Shown: positions 1 through 8,785 of the stretch, in pieces | How the letters are laid out: each line of letters starts with the position of its first letter | Numbering within the stretch: position 1 is the first letter of the stretch | Assembly: GCA_934394515.1 (NCBI GenBank) | Contig: CAKRRU010000001.1 | Span: forward strand, 1 to 64,000 | DNA: 64,000 bases | DNA from: an uncultured Acetatifactor sp. | Lineage (GTDB): Bacteria; Bacillota; Clostridia; Lachnospirales; Lachnospiraceae | Direction: 5' to 3' | Translations under genes and position numbers: made by a program | Notes under the pieces: generated by a model | What the model saw: only the letters and a program-made list of their open reading frames with translations | Database searches by the model: none | Told to the model about the DNA's origin: nothing

Positions 1-12
1 ACTTACTAACAT
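1..12 (-). CDS. First codons of an unidentified gene leaving the window
   Basis: An ATG at 12-10 is preceded by AGGAG at a 5-nt distance and lies about 65 nt downstream of a consensus promoter. Only four codons (M-L-V-S) are inside the window, so no product can be named. Start codon and ribosome site both lie in a predicted hairpin (see the leader entry). Confidence 0.5.
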
Positions 13-77
13 AGCGACTCCTATGCAATATGTTGCGTAGAAAACACAAGTCTCCTACGATGTGTTGATTCACACAT
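8..77 (-). promoter_or_regulatory. Structured 5' leader with three successive inverted repeats
   Basis: Three short inverted repeats fill the expected leader: ATGTGT/ACACAT (60-65 with 72-77, at the probable transcription start), CGTAG/CTACG (36-40 with 55-59) and CATAG/CTATG (10-14 with 21-25). The last one puts AGGAG and the start codon into one stem-loop, and an outer AACATA/TATGTT pair (8-13 with 29-34) extends it. The first repeat could be a repressor operator and the last could limit translation. Both roles are inference from position. Confidence 0.4.
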
Positions 78-83
78 TGATTT

Positions 84-112
84 ATTATACATATGGTGTA
101 CCCGTTTGTCAA
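84..112 (-). promoter_or_regulatory. Consensus sigma-A promoter for the gene at the left edge
   Basis: The minus strand reads TTGACA (112-107), a 17-nt spacer and TATAAT (89-84), a perfect consensus. Transcription should begin near position 77 and run leftward. It is a separate transcription unit from the 53-kb CIS block, whose last gene stops at 201. Confidence 0.85.
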
Positions 113-200
113 CAAGATTTTATAGGATTTTCATACACTTTAATCTGGTAAATTTTATACGTGACTTCATGGTTGCTAAAAAGGGCAATGGAACATCGTT

Positions 201-2030
201 TTATTTCTGACTTAGCTGCTGGATCAGCTGTCTGTACTGTTCTCCCAGTCTTGCGATCTCCGGCGGAAGACCTGCCTTTTCCTTGCCCGACAACTGTACA
301 ATTCTGGGAAGAATCAACAGATTACGGCAGCTCTCCATGCAGACCTTTTTTGCAGCCTCCGCATGCTCGCCATAATAGGCTGCATCTGCCGACACATTGA
401 CATAGTTGGCTCCGTAGCTGTTCAGCAGGCACTGCAAAATATAGTTTACACATTTTTCCGGATTTCCCTCAAATACCTTCGCGTTCCCAAGAATGGACTT
501 CATTTTCTGTACATATTCCTGCCCCTGGGGAGCTTCTATGTATTTCTGAAAATTAGCAAACATTTTGTCATGTACCTGCTCAATTCCGCCCCCACTGACA
601 TAGGCTCCCATTCCGCAGGATACTCTGGAAAACTTTGAACTCATCGCCTCAAAATCCACGCCTGCATCCTGCATGTTCCGGAACATCTGCACATAGTCCT
701 TCGGAATATCAAGGAAAAACTGACCGCGAAGCTTCTTATCTCTCTTGGCCGCCTCTTTGGCACTTTCCCGGATCTGGAATGCCTGCAGGGCATTGGATTC
801 CCCGTGCGTTTCAAATTCATGATCCGATAGTTCGATCAGTCCCTTGACCCGGAACGTTTGCCCGGCACGCAGTTCTTCATGGATTTCATCGTGAAACAGG
901 GATCTGAGGCTCTCGTAATCTGCCTCCGATCCGAGTGCTTTGTCCAGTGCCGGCTCCGGCATACTGTTCCCGACTGCTTCGTTGAAGTTCTCGATCCTCT
1001 GCTGCCCTGCCACGATTTGTGCCTCCCGCAATAACTTCTTTTCCTTTTTATCGCGTTCACGGATCTGTTTCTTCAACAGCTTTTTCAACCCCGGGATCTG
1101 CATCGCCATGGGATCATGAAAGGCCTTGTCTTCCACATATTCTACATGAGTTCCGGAGATTGTGATCCCTTTGGATGCCAATATAGCAGTCCACAAATTT
1201 GAAAACGTAGCACAGATTTCTCCCACGCGGTATTTCAACAGCTTTTTCTCTACCTCGGGCAGGCTTTCAAAATACGGTGCATTGTACGAATCCTTCTGCA
1301 GATTTTCAAAGTAGGTCATCTTTGTAACGACATCATACACTTCCGTCTGATGTCTTTCGATGTAGGTATCCGTCAACATATCCGGTGTGAGCCTGACATT
1401 GAGCATCTCGTTCTTGATCCGCTCCAGATGGGGCTTACGCCGCTGCAGATCACAGGAGCAGTAATCCTCCAGGAACTGCTCATCCTGTCGCTTCCGCTCT
1501 GCCTCCTGCTCATTCAGCGGATTTCCCTGCGCATCGGCCTTATAGCCGGTCGTATAGGAATCGAGAACTCTGGTATCCACATCCATTCCCCGAGCCTTCG
1601 CCTCATTATAAAGTTCAAGTCCTCTCACTTTGGATGGTTCCTTCTCCGCTGTAAGCTCATCCATCTGCCGTTTCACTTCCACAGATACATGATCCACATA
1701 TGGGTTTTCAATTTCCGCTCTGAGTCTCTCATCTTCTCTTTCCAGTTCCCGTCTCTTCTTAAAGCTCAGCCCTGACGTTGCCGGCTCTTTCACCTTTTTT
1801 ACCTTCGTAAGCAGTGCCTTCTCGATCGGTGGGATGGGCAGCAGTTCCCGCCGCATCGGCAGAACCTCTGTAATCTCCCGCTGTCTTACCGCCTGTGCCT
1901 GTACCACAACGGGCTGTTCCATTTGCACGGGGGCCGCTGCAACTGCTGCTTCCTCCCCGGCGTTCTGCCCGACGGCATGAATGGCCTCCCCAGTCTTTGT
2001 CTTATTTAATGCTTCCTTCTTATCACACAT
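201..2030 (-). CDS. Large protein of unknown function, paralog of the 798-aa protein; candidate CIS cargo
   Basis: This 609-aa protein is the last gene of the CIS block. The ATG at 2030 follows AGGAGG at a good distance. It has no signal peptide or membrane segment. Residues 1-130 are charged and of low complexity. Residues about 186-290 align by eye with residues 165-270 of the 798-aa protein: both share an EDY-x-S-x-D-x-Q-x-R-K stretch, then a PYF-x2-L motif and a downstream EK-x-L-x-K-x-R. The C-terminal half is mostly helical with scattered Cys. I recognise no enzyme family. Its place in an island of large unknown proteins and GNAT proteins, downstream of the CIS ATPases, suggests cargo or a cargo-associated protein. 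That is inference only. Confidence 0.75.
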   Translation of the reverse strand: MCDKKEALNKTKTGEAIHAVGQNAGEEAAVAAAPVQMEQPVVVQAQAVRQREITEVLPMRRELLPIPPIEKALLTKVKKVKEPATSGLSFKKRRELEREDERLRAEIENPYVDHVSVEVKRQMDELTAEKEPSKVRGLELYNEAKARGMDVDTRVLDSYTTGYKADAQGNPLNEQEAERKRQDEQFLEDYCSCDLQRRKPHLERIKNEMLNVRLTPDMLTDTYIERHQTEVYDVVTKMTYFENLQKDSYNAPYFESLPEVEKKLLKYRVGEICATFSNLWTAILASKGITISGTHVEYVEDKAFHDPMAMQIPGLKKLLKKQIRERDKKEKKLLREAQIVAGQQRIENFNEAVGNSMPEPALDKALGSEADYESLRSLFHDEIHEELRAGQTFRVKGLIELSDHEFETHGESNALQAFQIRESAKEAAKRDKKLRGQFFLDIPKDYVQMFRNMQDAGVDFEAMSSKFSRVSCGMGAYVSGGGIEQVHDKMFANFQKYIEAPQGQEYVQKMKSILGNAKVFEGNPEKCVNYILQCLLNSYGANYVNVSADAAYYGEHAEAAKKVCMESCRNLLILPRIVQLSGKEKAGLPPEIARLGEQYRQLIQQLSQK

Positions 2031-2048
2031 AACTGCCCTCCTGCCCTA

Positions 2049-2882
2049 TTATACACTCAGATAATAAGTATGCGAAATTGCCGCTGCCTTCGGAAATACT
2101 TTAAGGATCAGATTTTTTGACGTTTCGTTGACTTCCTGTATATAAAATTTCGTGTCCTCCGGATATTTCTCTCGTCCGAGTGCCATCGCCGTAAATATCA
2201 TTTCTGCCAATGCCGTAGGACTTTTTTCAAAAGAACAAAGCGCACAGAGGGTCAGCCTTCCTCCCAGTGAATGATCGAAGATCAGATAGGCGGTCAGCCG
2301 GTTTTCCCGTTCATAGACAACACTGATCTGCCGGTCGATGGAGTCTGCGAAAAAGCCCTCAGCGGGGACAGGAACCCCGCTTTCATAGGCTCTTTTGCTG
2401 AGTTCCCTGACCATGTGTTCCTGACAATCCTCCAGCCGATGTACATGTACCGCTTTGCCTTCCTTATTATATTGGGACTTTAAAGCTTCCCCAATGGTGA
2501 TCTCATAAATTTCACCCTGTGTCTGCTTCTCCTTCCGGAAGAACCAGAACTCGAGAAATTCCTCCAGTGCTTCCGTCTCTTCATCCGCCCCTGCAAAGGA
2601 TACCTCAATTCCGATTCCTTCTTCCCTGCATGTCTCCACAAGTTCACCGATCAGCAGATTTCCGTAGCCGCATCTCCTGTACTCCGGGGATACAAACAGG
2701 GAAATCAGGCGAAAACAGCCTCCCATTACATATCCCACAAGGGCACCGCAGGCGGTTTTCGTCTGCTCCTCTGTCACGCCGACCGCATAGACAGGGGCAC
2801 CCTCCTTTATCAATTCCGCCGCTGCCTGCGTCATCAACGGTTCAAACCATTCCAGATTTTCCAGTGTAATTGCTCCCCGCAT
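2049..2882 (-). CDS. GNAT acetyltransferase-like protein with degenerate second domain
   Basis: This 277-aa protein has an N-terminal GNAT domain (about residues 1-130). The acetyl-CoA loop motif reads VSPEYRRCGYGN, matching the family pattern R/Q-x-x-G-x-G/A. Residues 140-277 look like a second, diverged GNAT-like fold with no clear acetyl-CoA loop. It is one of three relatives in the island (also at 2901-3788 and 5458-6303) and lies between another GNAT gene and the 609-aa protein, with short gaps. The family transfers acetyl groups to amines, but the substrate here is unknown. Modification of neighbouring cargo or a chaperone-like use of the fold are both possible. The ATG at 2882 follows AAGGGAG. 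Confidence 0.75.
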   Translation of the reverse strand: MRGAITLENLEWFEPLMTQAAAELIKEGAPVYAVGVTEEQTKTACGALVGYVMGGCFRLISLFVSPEYRRCGYGNLLIGELVETCREEGIGIEVSFAGADEETEALEEFLEFWFFRKEKQTQGEIYEITIGEALKSQYNKEGKAVHVHRLEDCQEHMVRELSKRAYESGVPVPAEGFFADSIDRQISVVYERENRLTAYLIFDHSLGGRLTLCALCSFEKSPTALAEMIFTAMALGREKYPEDTKFYIQEVNETSKNLILKVFPKAAAISHTYYLSV

Positions 2883-2900
2883 TGTCGTTCTCCCTTCTGT

Positions 2901-3788
2901 CTACATTTCAAAGTATGCCGTGCACATGGGGATGCGTCTGCACTTTCCCAACAGTTTCTCCATCAGACGCAATGAGGAATCCGTAAGGATCGGGATCTCG
3001 ATCTGCGTTTCCTCCCCATACTGCACGGCAGCCTTCCGGACACAGGTCTGTAACATTTTGATACCTTCCCCTGACGGTCCCGGCTTAATGAAGAACTGGC
3101 ATAGACAGAGCCGGCTTTCGTGCTCCGTAAAGAAGGCACACGCCGCAAGTTCTCTTCTTGCGTCAAAGACCGCATAGCTGATCTCCTGACAGGCATTCTC
3201 CAGCTCCGCCTCGGTCATATAAGCTATCCCTGCCTCGGAAAGGGTCTGAAAGATTTTCTTTCTTTCCAGTGCAGACAGCTCCGGTACGGAAACCATCCGG
3301 TAATCCGCCGGCAGACTGGCCCGGAATCCATTTAGCGGAGCCTTTTCCAGATCCTTCACAGTCATCAGGAAGGATCCTGCCAGTTCTTCTTCCTCGAACA
3401 CAAAGCCCGCCTGCTCGAGAAATTCCCTCACGCCCCCGGAATTTTTCTCTCCGACATATCTGCAATAATGCACGATTCCGTCCGTCGCCTCAAATACATT
3501 CTCCATCATTTCCAGAAAAAGCGTCCCGGCAACTCCTTTTCTGCGGTATTCGGGAACCACATAGAGGCTCATCAGGTCGAGCATCCCCTCCTGATCCCCC
3601 TCCATGAGTTTCATACAGATTGCCCCACAGGCAATATTTTCTTCCACTGCAATCATACCTATCGCAGTGCCTGCCGCCAGTTCTGCTACCGCCTCCTGCG
3701 TAAACAGAGGGGAATATTTCATGATCTGCGCTTCCTCCACACGGTAAAGCTCCAGTTCAGGCAATTGATCCATTTCATTCTGCGTCAT
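2901..3788 (-). CDS. GNAT acetyltransferase-like protein
   Basis: This 295-aa protein has a GNAT domain with the acetyl-CoA loop VVPEYRRKGVAG and a typical hydrophobic strand before it. The C-terminal half (about 150-295) resembles the second domain of its two relatives and ends in a similar hydrophobic tail. The ATG at 3788 follows GGAG. It lies 18 nt upstream of the next GNAT gene and 40 nt downstream of the 537-aa gene, in one transcription unit. Activity is plausible because the loop is intact, but no substrate can be read from the sequence. Confidence 0.75.
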   Translation of the reverse strand: MTQNEMDQLPELELYRVEEAQIMKYSPLFTQEAVAELAAGTAIGMIAVEENIACGAICMKLMEGDQEGMLDLMSLYVVPEYRRKGVAGTLFLEMMENVFEATDGIVHYCRYVGEKNSGGVREFLEQAGFVFEEEELAGSFLMTVKDLEKAPLNGFRASLPADYRMVSVPELSALERKKIFQTLSEAGIAYMTEAELENACQEISYAVFDARRELAACAFFTEHESRLCLCQFFIKPGPSGEGIKMLQTCVRKAAVQYGEETQIEIPILTDSSLRLMEKLLGKCRRIPMCTAYFEM

Positions 3789-3828
3789 CTTATCTCCATT
3801 CTGCGCATTTCATCCACGCATTGCATTT

Positions 3829-5442
3829 CTACGATATTCCGAGGCGGTTTTTCAACTGCTCGAGCCCTTCCGCAGAAAGTTTCTGTCCGGCGAGAATTCT
3901 CATCACCTCGACACCTTCTCCGCCCGCACGGCCGCCGTCTGCGCTGTCCCATTCCTTCATCTTCTGATCCAGCGCATTCATCCAGGTCTGGATCTGCCCG
4001 GGAGTCATATGGGTCAGATCACACTGCCTTCCTCCGTAATCCGCTCCCAGTTCATCCACTCTCTGACCGCCCAGGCTGGACGCCGCCTCCGCCGTTGCTT
4101 TCATGTTATGCCTGTGTCCCATCTGGTTCACGACACCGTTGGCATCCGACTCCAGTCCAAACAGGATCGCACCGTAGGAATCTTTGCTGCTTTCCTTATA
4201 CATGGAATAAAAATGCCCGCAGGAACCGTTGTTCCGTATCATTTTACCGCTGATACCACTGTTACCGATTCCACCGATTGCCACATTCATTCCTCTCTGT
4301 CCGATAAAGTTACCGGATCGGATCTTCTTTTCCTTTGTAGGTCCGGTGCTGCCGATCTTCCGCCGTTTCAGAGAGTGGGTAGAAGCAGCTCTGCGTACAT
4401 CCATTGCTGCCGCATTGTTTTCGGAGTGGAAGATACTGTCCCACATCCCTTTCTCCGCCTGGCTGTTCTGCTCTACCGGCATGGTAAGTACTACTCTCCG
4501 GCAGTGGCTCAGCGCCACAGCCACCGGTGCATTCCAGTCGGAGGAATTTCCCTGCTTGTCATAGACCTTGAAATTGGATAACTGCATCAGCAGGAGTCTC
4601 TTGGCAATCTCTATCTGCTGTGCATTGGCCGCCCGGATCTCTGCCTCCGCCACGCCTGCTGCCTTCGCCTCCGGGACACCGCAATTCGTTGTAAGGCGCT
4701 GTTTGTAATCATTGACATCCGCCTTATGGATCAGCGTTTCCACCATAAGCTCCGTAGACATGGCCTCATCCAGCCTGCGATAGTTCTCCTTCTCAACATC
4801 CGGCAGATCTTTCGTATTCCTTGCCAGCGAAAGTCCCAGTCGGAGTGCCGGATTCATCAGCGCCTGGACACCGCCCTCACGCTTCAGACGCTGTACGAGC
4901 CTATTCACATCGTAGTTCTCCATTGTTGCCAATTCCGGATACTTTTGCCGGAACTCCAGAAGTTCCTTGCTGGCAACCACATTTTTTAACGTTGCCTGTA
5001 CATTCTCGAAGTTAGAATAATCCTTGTTGGCAAGCTGCCGCATGGTCTCAGAGTTCGTAACCTCGGACTGTCTGTATTTCGATCCTTCCCACGACTTGCG
5101 CATGTTTGCATTCGTGAACATCTTATTCTGTGACAATTCCCGCATATCCGCTTCATTGAGCAGAGTATGTTTCTTCCCCAGAGCATCAAATTTCTCCTTC
5201 TGATGCTTTCTCTCCTTGCGGCCAAGGTGCTCCTGATCCAGCTGCGCCGTGCCCGGAACCTGTACGCTGTCCGGCGGAGTGGACAGATTATTCAGAAATT
5301 TGGCATAGGGACTCCTCGTCTGCGTAAGCTGTCTGTCCAACATTTCTGCCGTCTGCTGTACATAGGTTTTGGTCGTCGTCATGGTAGCTGTCACGGTAGC
5401 TTCCTTCGACTTATTCCGATTTAACTGTGTATGGTCAATCAT
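3829..5442 (-). CDS. Unknown protein with Gly/His-rich conserved-looking C-terminal domain; candidate CIS cargo
   Basis: This 537-aa soluble protein starts at the ATG at 5442, after GGAGGAG. Residues 1-370 are helical and polar, starting with a Thr-rich stretch. Residues about 376-470 change character. They are rich in Gly and carry GHFY (409-412), a hydrophobic ILFGLES stretch (426-432) and GHRH (442-445), followed by a GGQR and a GGRQ motif. The clustered His, Cys and Gly residues look like a folded catalytic or metal-binding domain, but I cannot assign a family. A helical front plus compact C-terminal domain, between GNAT genes and other unknown large genes, fits an injected effector. The function is unproven. 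Confidence 0.7.
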   Translation of the reverse strand: MIDHTQLNRNKSKEATVTATMTTTKTYVQQTAEMLDRQLTQTRSPYAKFLNNLSTPPDSVQVPGTAQLDQEHLGRKERKHQKEKFDALGKKHTLLNEADMRELSQNKMFTNANMRKSWEGSKYRQSEVTNSETMRQLANKDYSNFENVQATLKNVVASKELLEFRQKYPELATMENYDVNRLVQRLKREGGVQALMNPALRLGLSLARNTKDLPDVEKENYRRLDEAMSTELMVETLIHKADVNDYKQRLTTNCGVPEAKAAGVAEAEIRAANAQQIEIAKRLLLMQLSNFKVYDKQGNSSDWNAPVAVALSHCRRVVLTMPVEQNSQAEKGMWDSIFHSENNAAAMDVRRAASTHSLKRRKIGSTGPTKEKKIRSGNFIGQRGMNVAIGGIGNSGISGKMIRNNGSCGHFYSMYKESSKDSYGAILFGLESDANGVVNQMGHRHNMKATAEAASSLGGQRVDELGADYGGRQCDLTHMTPGQIQTWMNALDQKMKEWDSADGGRAGGEGVEVMRILAGQKLSAEGLEQLKNRLGIS

Positions 5443-5457
5443 CCTCTCTCTCCTCCC

Positions 5458-6303
5458 TTACATCGTTCTTACATAACAGTGGGAGATACGCATTGCCTCC
5501 GGCATCAACTCTCTGATCAGCTTCTGCGTTGTGGGATTTACCGCCTGTGCAGCGATCCCTGTCTCCGCAGGATATTTCTTCTTTGCCGCACTGAATGCAC
5601 TCTGCACCAGCATCAGAAACAGCATTGGTGAACCGGAACCGTTCCATGCCCCTGTGATCATCAATCCGGCTCCCTTCTGTTTCTCACACAGGAAAAAGCC
5701 ATCCGGCACATGCTCGTTAAAATGAAGGAACGAGATATCCTGATCCAACCTCTCCCCGGTAAAAATGCTGTCATCGAAAGGAGCCTCCAGTTCCCTGATC
5801 TGTTGCTGCGCCTTGTTTTTCTCCACCGGTCCAAGTTCGCTAAGCGGTGTGCCTGCGTTCTTTACCGTCTTCGCCAACACGGGAACCTCACCCAGCTTTC
5901 CAAGAGTCGTTGCATAGATCTCGCCATACCGTTCCTCCTCTATAAAACCATATGAGGTCAGGAATAATTCCAGTTCAAAATGCTCCTTTTCCGTGGCAAT
6001 AAAGTCAAATATGACCTCCCCGGCAATATCCTCTGCGATCATCAGCAGCTGCTCCATCAGCAAAGTACCTCCGCCCTGTCTCCGGTACTCCGGTGCCACA
6101 TAGAAGGAAATCACATGGATCGCTCCTTCGTCCAGTTCCGCTGCCAGTGCGCCAACCGCTGTCTGATCCTTCGCAAGACCCAGGATCAGCGGTTCTTCTC
6201 CGTCCTTCCACGCCTGATATGCCATGGGAAGAAGCAGTGGCTTTAACTGCTCTGCCTGCCGGTCTGCCGCACAATATACGATCATACCATTCTCATTCTG
6301 CAT
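5458..6303 (-). CDS. GNAT acetyltransferase-like protein
   Basis: This 281-aa protein is the third GNAT relative of the island. The acetyl-CoA loop reads VAPEYRRQGGGT (near residue 70). The C-terminal half ends with a segment resembling the tails of the other two (hydrophobic-R/A-I-S-H-x-Y-x). The ATG at 6303 follows AGAGGA. It lies between the 798-aa and 537-aa genes with gaps of 52 and 15 nt. Three related genes, each near a large unknown gene, suggest co-duplication with cargo genes. Whether they acetylate cargo, act as adaptors or protect the host is not known. Confidence 0.75.
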   Translation of the reverse strand: MQNENGMIVYCAADRQAEQLKPLLLPMAYQAWKDGEEPLILGLAKDQTAVGALAAELDEGAIHVISFYVAPEYRRQGGGTLLMEQLLMIAEDIAGEVIFDFIATEKEHFELELFLTSYGFIEEERYGEIYATTLGKLGEVPVLAKTVKNAGTPLSELGPVEKNKAQQQIRELEAPFDDSIFTGERLDQDISFLHFNEHVPDGFFLCEKQKGAGLMITGAWNGSGSPMLFLMLVQSAFSAAKKKYPAETGIAAQAVNPTTQKLIRELMPEAMRISHCYVRTM

Positions 6304-6355
6304 ACTCTGTTCCTCTCTTTATCTCCTGTCATAGTTTCCGGATCCCTGCGAAGCT

Positions 6356-8752
6356 CTACCATCTTCCGTAGCCCTGACGCTTCAGAAGATGTGGATTATT
6401 CTGGTAGCGCTGTCGTACGGACTGCGCATAATAAGGCATCTGGGATGATTTCAATGCCGGTCCCTCATTCACGCCGTCCTCATACTGTCTGGCCAGCTCC
6501 ATCTGCCGGACCATGTCATCGTTCTGGTATGCCGCGATCTCCGGATTCGGATTATATGCGAGATGAAACTGTACATAGCTGTTGATTGCGCCAATGGCAT
6601 TAAAGTAATATGCTGCCAGTGCCTTATAATCCATATCTGTCTTGTAATTCTCATCCTGCTCATCTTCCGTAAACAGTTGGATTCCTGTACCATTGTTATC
6701 TGTCAGGTTGACCATATCCTGGACCAGTCTCGCTTCCATGGCAAATTCATGGATATTGATCCTGCGCAATACATCCTCCGGGTGAAGCTGTGTCAGCATT
6801 TTTCCGTACTTTTTCTCCAGTCCCTTGATATGCTTATAGACAGCATTCTTGTACTCCATCAGTCCCTCCCTGGTTACCGTGTCCTTTTCCAACGTTGCTT
6901 CCGGACCTTCTTCACCGGCGGCTAGCTTCCGCATCATCTCCCTTGCCTGCTCTGCGCTTATACCGGCAGTGACCGTCAGGATCTCCACATTAGGGACCAT
7001 TCGACTGAGATTCAGCCCTGAGATTTTACCTTTGCTCGTCTCAATACAATGCGTCAACGGTTTGATAGTTCCTGCATCCACATCTGCTTTCAGCATACGG
7101 GCCAGTCCGATACGGTTGCTAAGCTGTGCGGTATATTTTTTCTGTTCCTCTCCTGTAAGATACGACAGATATTGCCTGAGATCTTCGGTTCCGGTATAAC
7201 GCTCATGTGCCTTAAACTGCGGATCCTCGGGATACTGCATACGGGCCTGCGTCCATCCTGCCGTCGCCTCATCGACCTGTGCCTGCAGGGCATTCCCTTT
7301 GCCGCCCAGCTTCTGCCGGAATTCCTTGATCACCTTCTTAACACTGGCATCTTCCGGCTTCCTGCCCTTTGCGATTGCCTTCATCCCCTCCCGCAATGTA
7401 TTCAACCGGTTCGTGATGATGGTCTGCTTTAAGGAGATCTTGTCTGATTCGGAAGCAAAAAATTTGATAAATTCTTTCTCTGCGACTGTGCCATATGCTC
7501 CTGTCGGATCCACATTCGACCGGATGTCATCAATGGCTCTTGTCCGCCTCGTGTATTCACTTCCCGCATCAGTCACGCGGAAAAATTCCTGCTCCATCAG
7601 ATCCAGCAGCGGCTTATTCGCTTCATAGTTCTCCGCATTATCCATGAAAAGCTGTCTGATCTCATTCATGGTGCTGGGATTATAGCCCACCAGGAATCCG
7701 GTCAGTCCGGTTCCCTTCAGTTCCTGCTCACCTCCCTGTTCAATGCTCTCTTTTCTCTCCCGCTGCTGATCTTCCAGCGTCGGTTCTTCCTTCGTCAGTT
7801 CCACCATATAGCTGGATGCCATGATGGCCCGGGTCTGTACATTCCGGTATTCGATCTTTTCCTTGAAGTTATGGACAGCCTGCAGCTCCTCCGGCTTTGC
7901 GGCAAGCTCGGCATCACTCCTCAGAAATTCTCCGTTATCCATATCGACGCCACTGCATCTGCACTGGAAACGGAGCACGTTTTCATATAAATCCGCCATA
8001 TCCAGAATACGCACCTTGATCAGCTGCTTTTCCATGCTGCTCAGTCCGTCAAAGTAAGGCTTGTTGATCGGATCTGCATAGGCTTCCTTGAACGCCTTGA
8101 AGCGCATAACCTTCCCATACACCAGACCACCTGACTGCGCCAGAAGCTCCGGGGTAAAATAATTCGCATCAACGTTCTCCCCCATCAGGTCATCCGTCAT
8201 CCATCGGAGATATTTTTTCCGCTTCTGGTAATCATCCGAACTGTAATCCTCCACCAGATCGTCAGACATCCCGGAGAAATATTTCATGACCGCATAATCC
8301 GGTCTGCCCTTCACCTGCCTGTGGAATGACATATTGTCCCCCAGATCCTCGATATACTTTTGAATACTCCCCTGTATCCTGCAACTGGTGCCGTCCACTC
8401 TCTCCTGCAGCTGCTCTGTCGGGATTTTCTCTGCCATCCCGCGCTGTCTGATTGGGATCCTTGCTTTGGCGATTGCCTGTCTGTCCTGACGGCTGCGGCA
8501 TTTTGCCTTCTTCGCAGGCGTAATCTCCTGCACAGGCTCTCCCACAGCCGTATCAAAGACACGCACCTGATCGAAGTCATAATTTGCCAGTTCTTTCCGG
8601 AATGCACTGCTCTGCTGCTCCTTCTGTCTGACCATTCTCTCCGCTGTCTCCATGCGCTGCTGTTTTACGGTCAGTTCCGACTCGTCATCCCATTTATTCA
8701 GTCTGGTAAATTCCGACTTGATCACCTGTTTCTTTCTCTGTTGAAAGTCCAT
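6356..8752 (-). CDS. Large protein of unknown function, paralog of the 609-aa protein; candidate CIS cargo
   Basis: This 798-aa soluble protein starts at the ATG at 8752, after AAGGAGGAG. Residues 1-110 are basic and Gln/Arg-rich. Residues about 165-270 match a segment of the 609-aa protein (shared EDYSS-x-D-x-Q-x-R-K and PYF-x-G-L-x3-EK motifs). The remainder is helical and charged, with no recognised catalytic motif. It is encoded directly after the ADP-ribosyltransferase-like gene and before a GNAT gene. The shared segment in otherwise different proteins could be a loading or targeting domain. This is inference from the paralogy and needs a profile search. Confidence 0.75.
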   Translation of the reverse strand: MDFQQRKKQVIKSEFTRLNKWDDESELTVKQQRMETAERMVRQKEQQSSAFRKELANYDFDQVRVFDTAVGEPVQEITPAKKAKCRSRQDRQAIAKARIPIRQRGMAEKIPTEQLQERVDGTSCRIQGSIQKYIEDLGDNMSFHRQVKGRPDYAVMKYFSGMSDDLVEDYSSDDYQKRKKYLRWMTDDLMGENVDANYFTPELLAQSGGLVYGKVMRFKAFKEAYADPINKPYFDGLSSMEKQLIKVRILDMADLYENVLRFQCRCSGVDMDNGEFLRSDAELAAKPEELQAVHNFKEKIEYRNVQTRAIMASSYMVELTKEEPTLEDQQRERKESIEQGGEQELKGTGLTGFLVGYNPSTMNEIRQLFMDNAENYEANKPLLDLMEQEFFRVTDAGSEYTRRTRAIDDIRSNVDPTGAYGTVAEKEFIKFFASESDKISLKQTIITNRLNTLREGMKAIAKGRKPEDASVKKVIKEFRQKLGGKGNALQAQVDEATAGWTQARMQYPEDPQFKAHERYTGTEDLRQYLSYLTGEEQKKYTAQLSNRIGLARMLKADVDAGTIKPLTHCIETSKGKISGLNLSRMVPNVEILTVTAGISAEQAREMMRKLAAGEEGPEATLEKDTVTREGLMEYKNAVYKHIKGLEKKYGKMLTQLHPEDVLRRINIHEFAMEARLVQDMVNLTDNNGTGIQLFTEDEQDENYKTDMDYKALAAYYFNAIGAINSYVQFHLAYNPNPEIAAYQNDDMVRQMELARQYEDGVNEGPALKSSQMPYYAQSVRQRYQNNPHLLKRQGYGRW

Positions 8753-8785
8753 ACTTCTGCTCCTCCTTTTTCAGGTCATCTGTCA

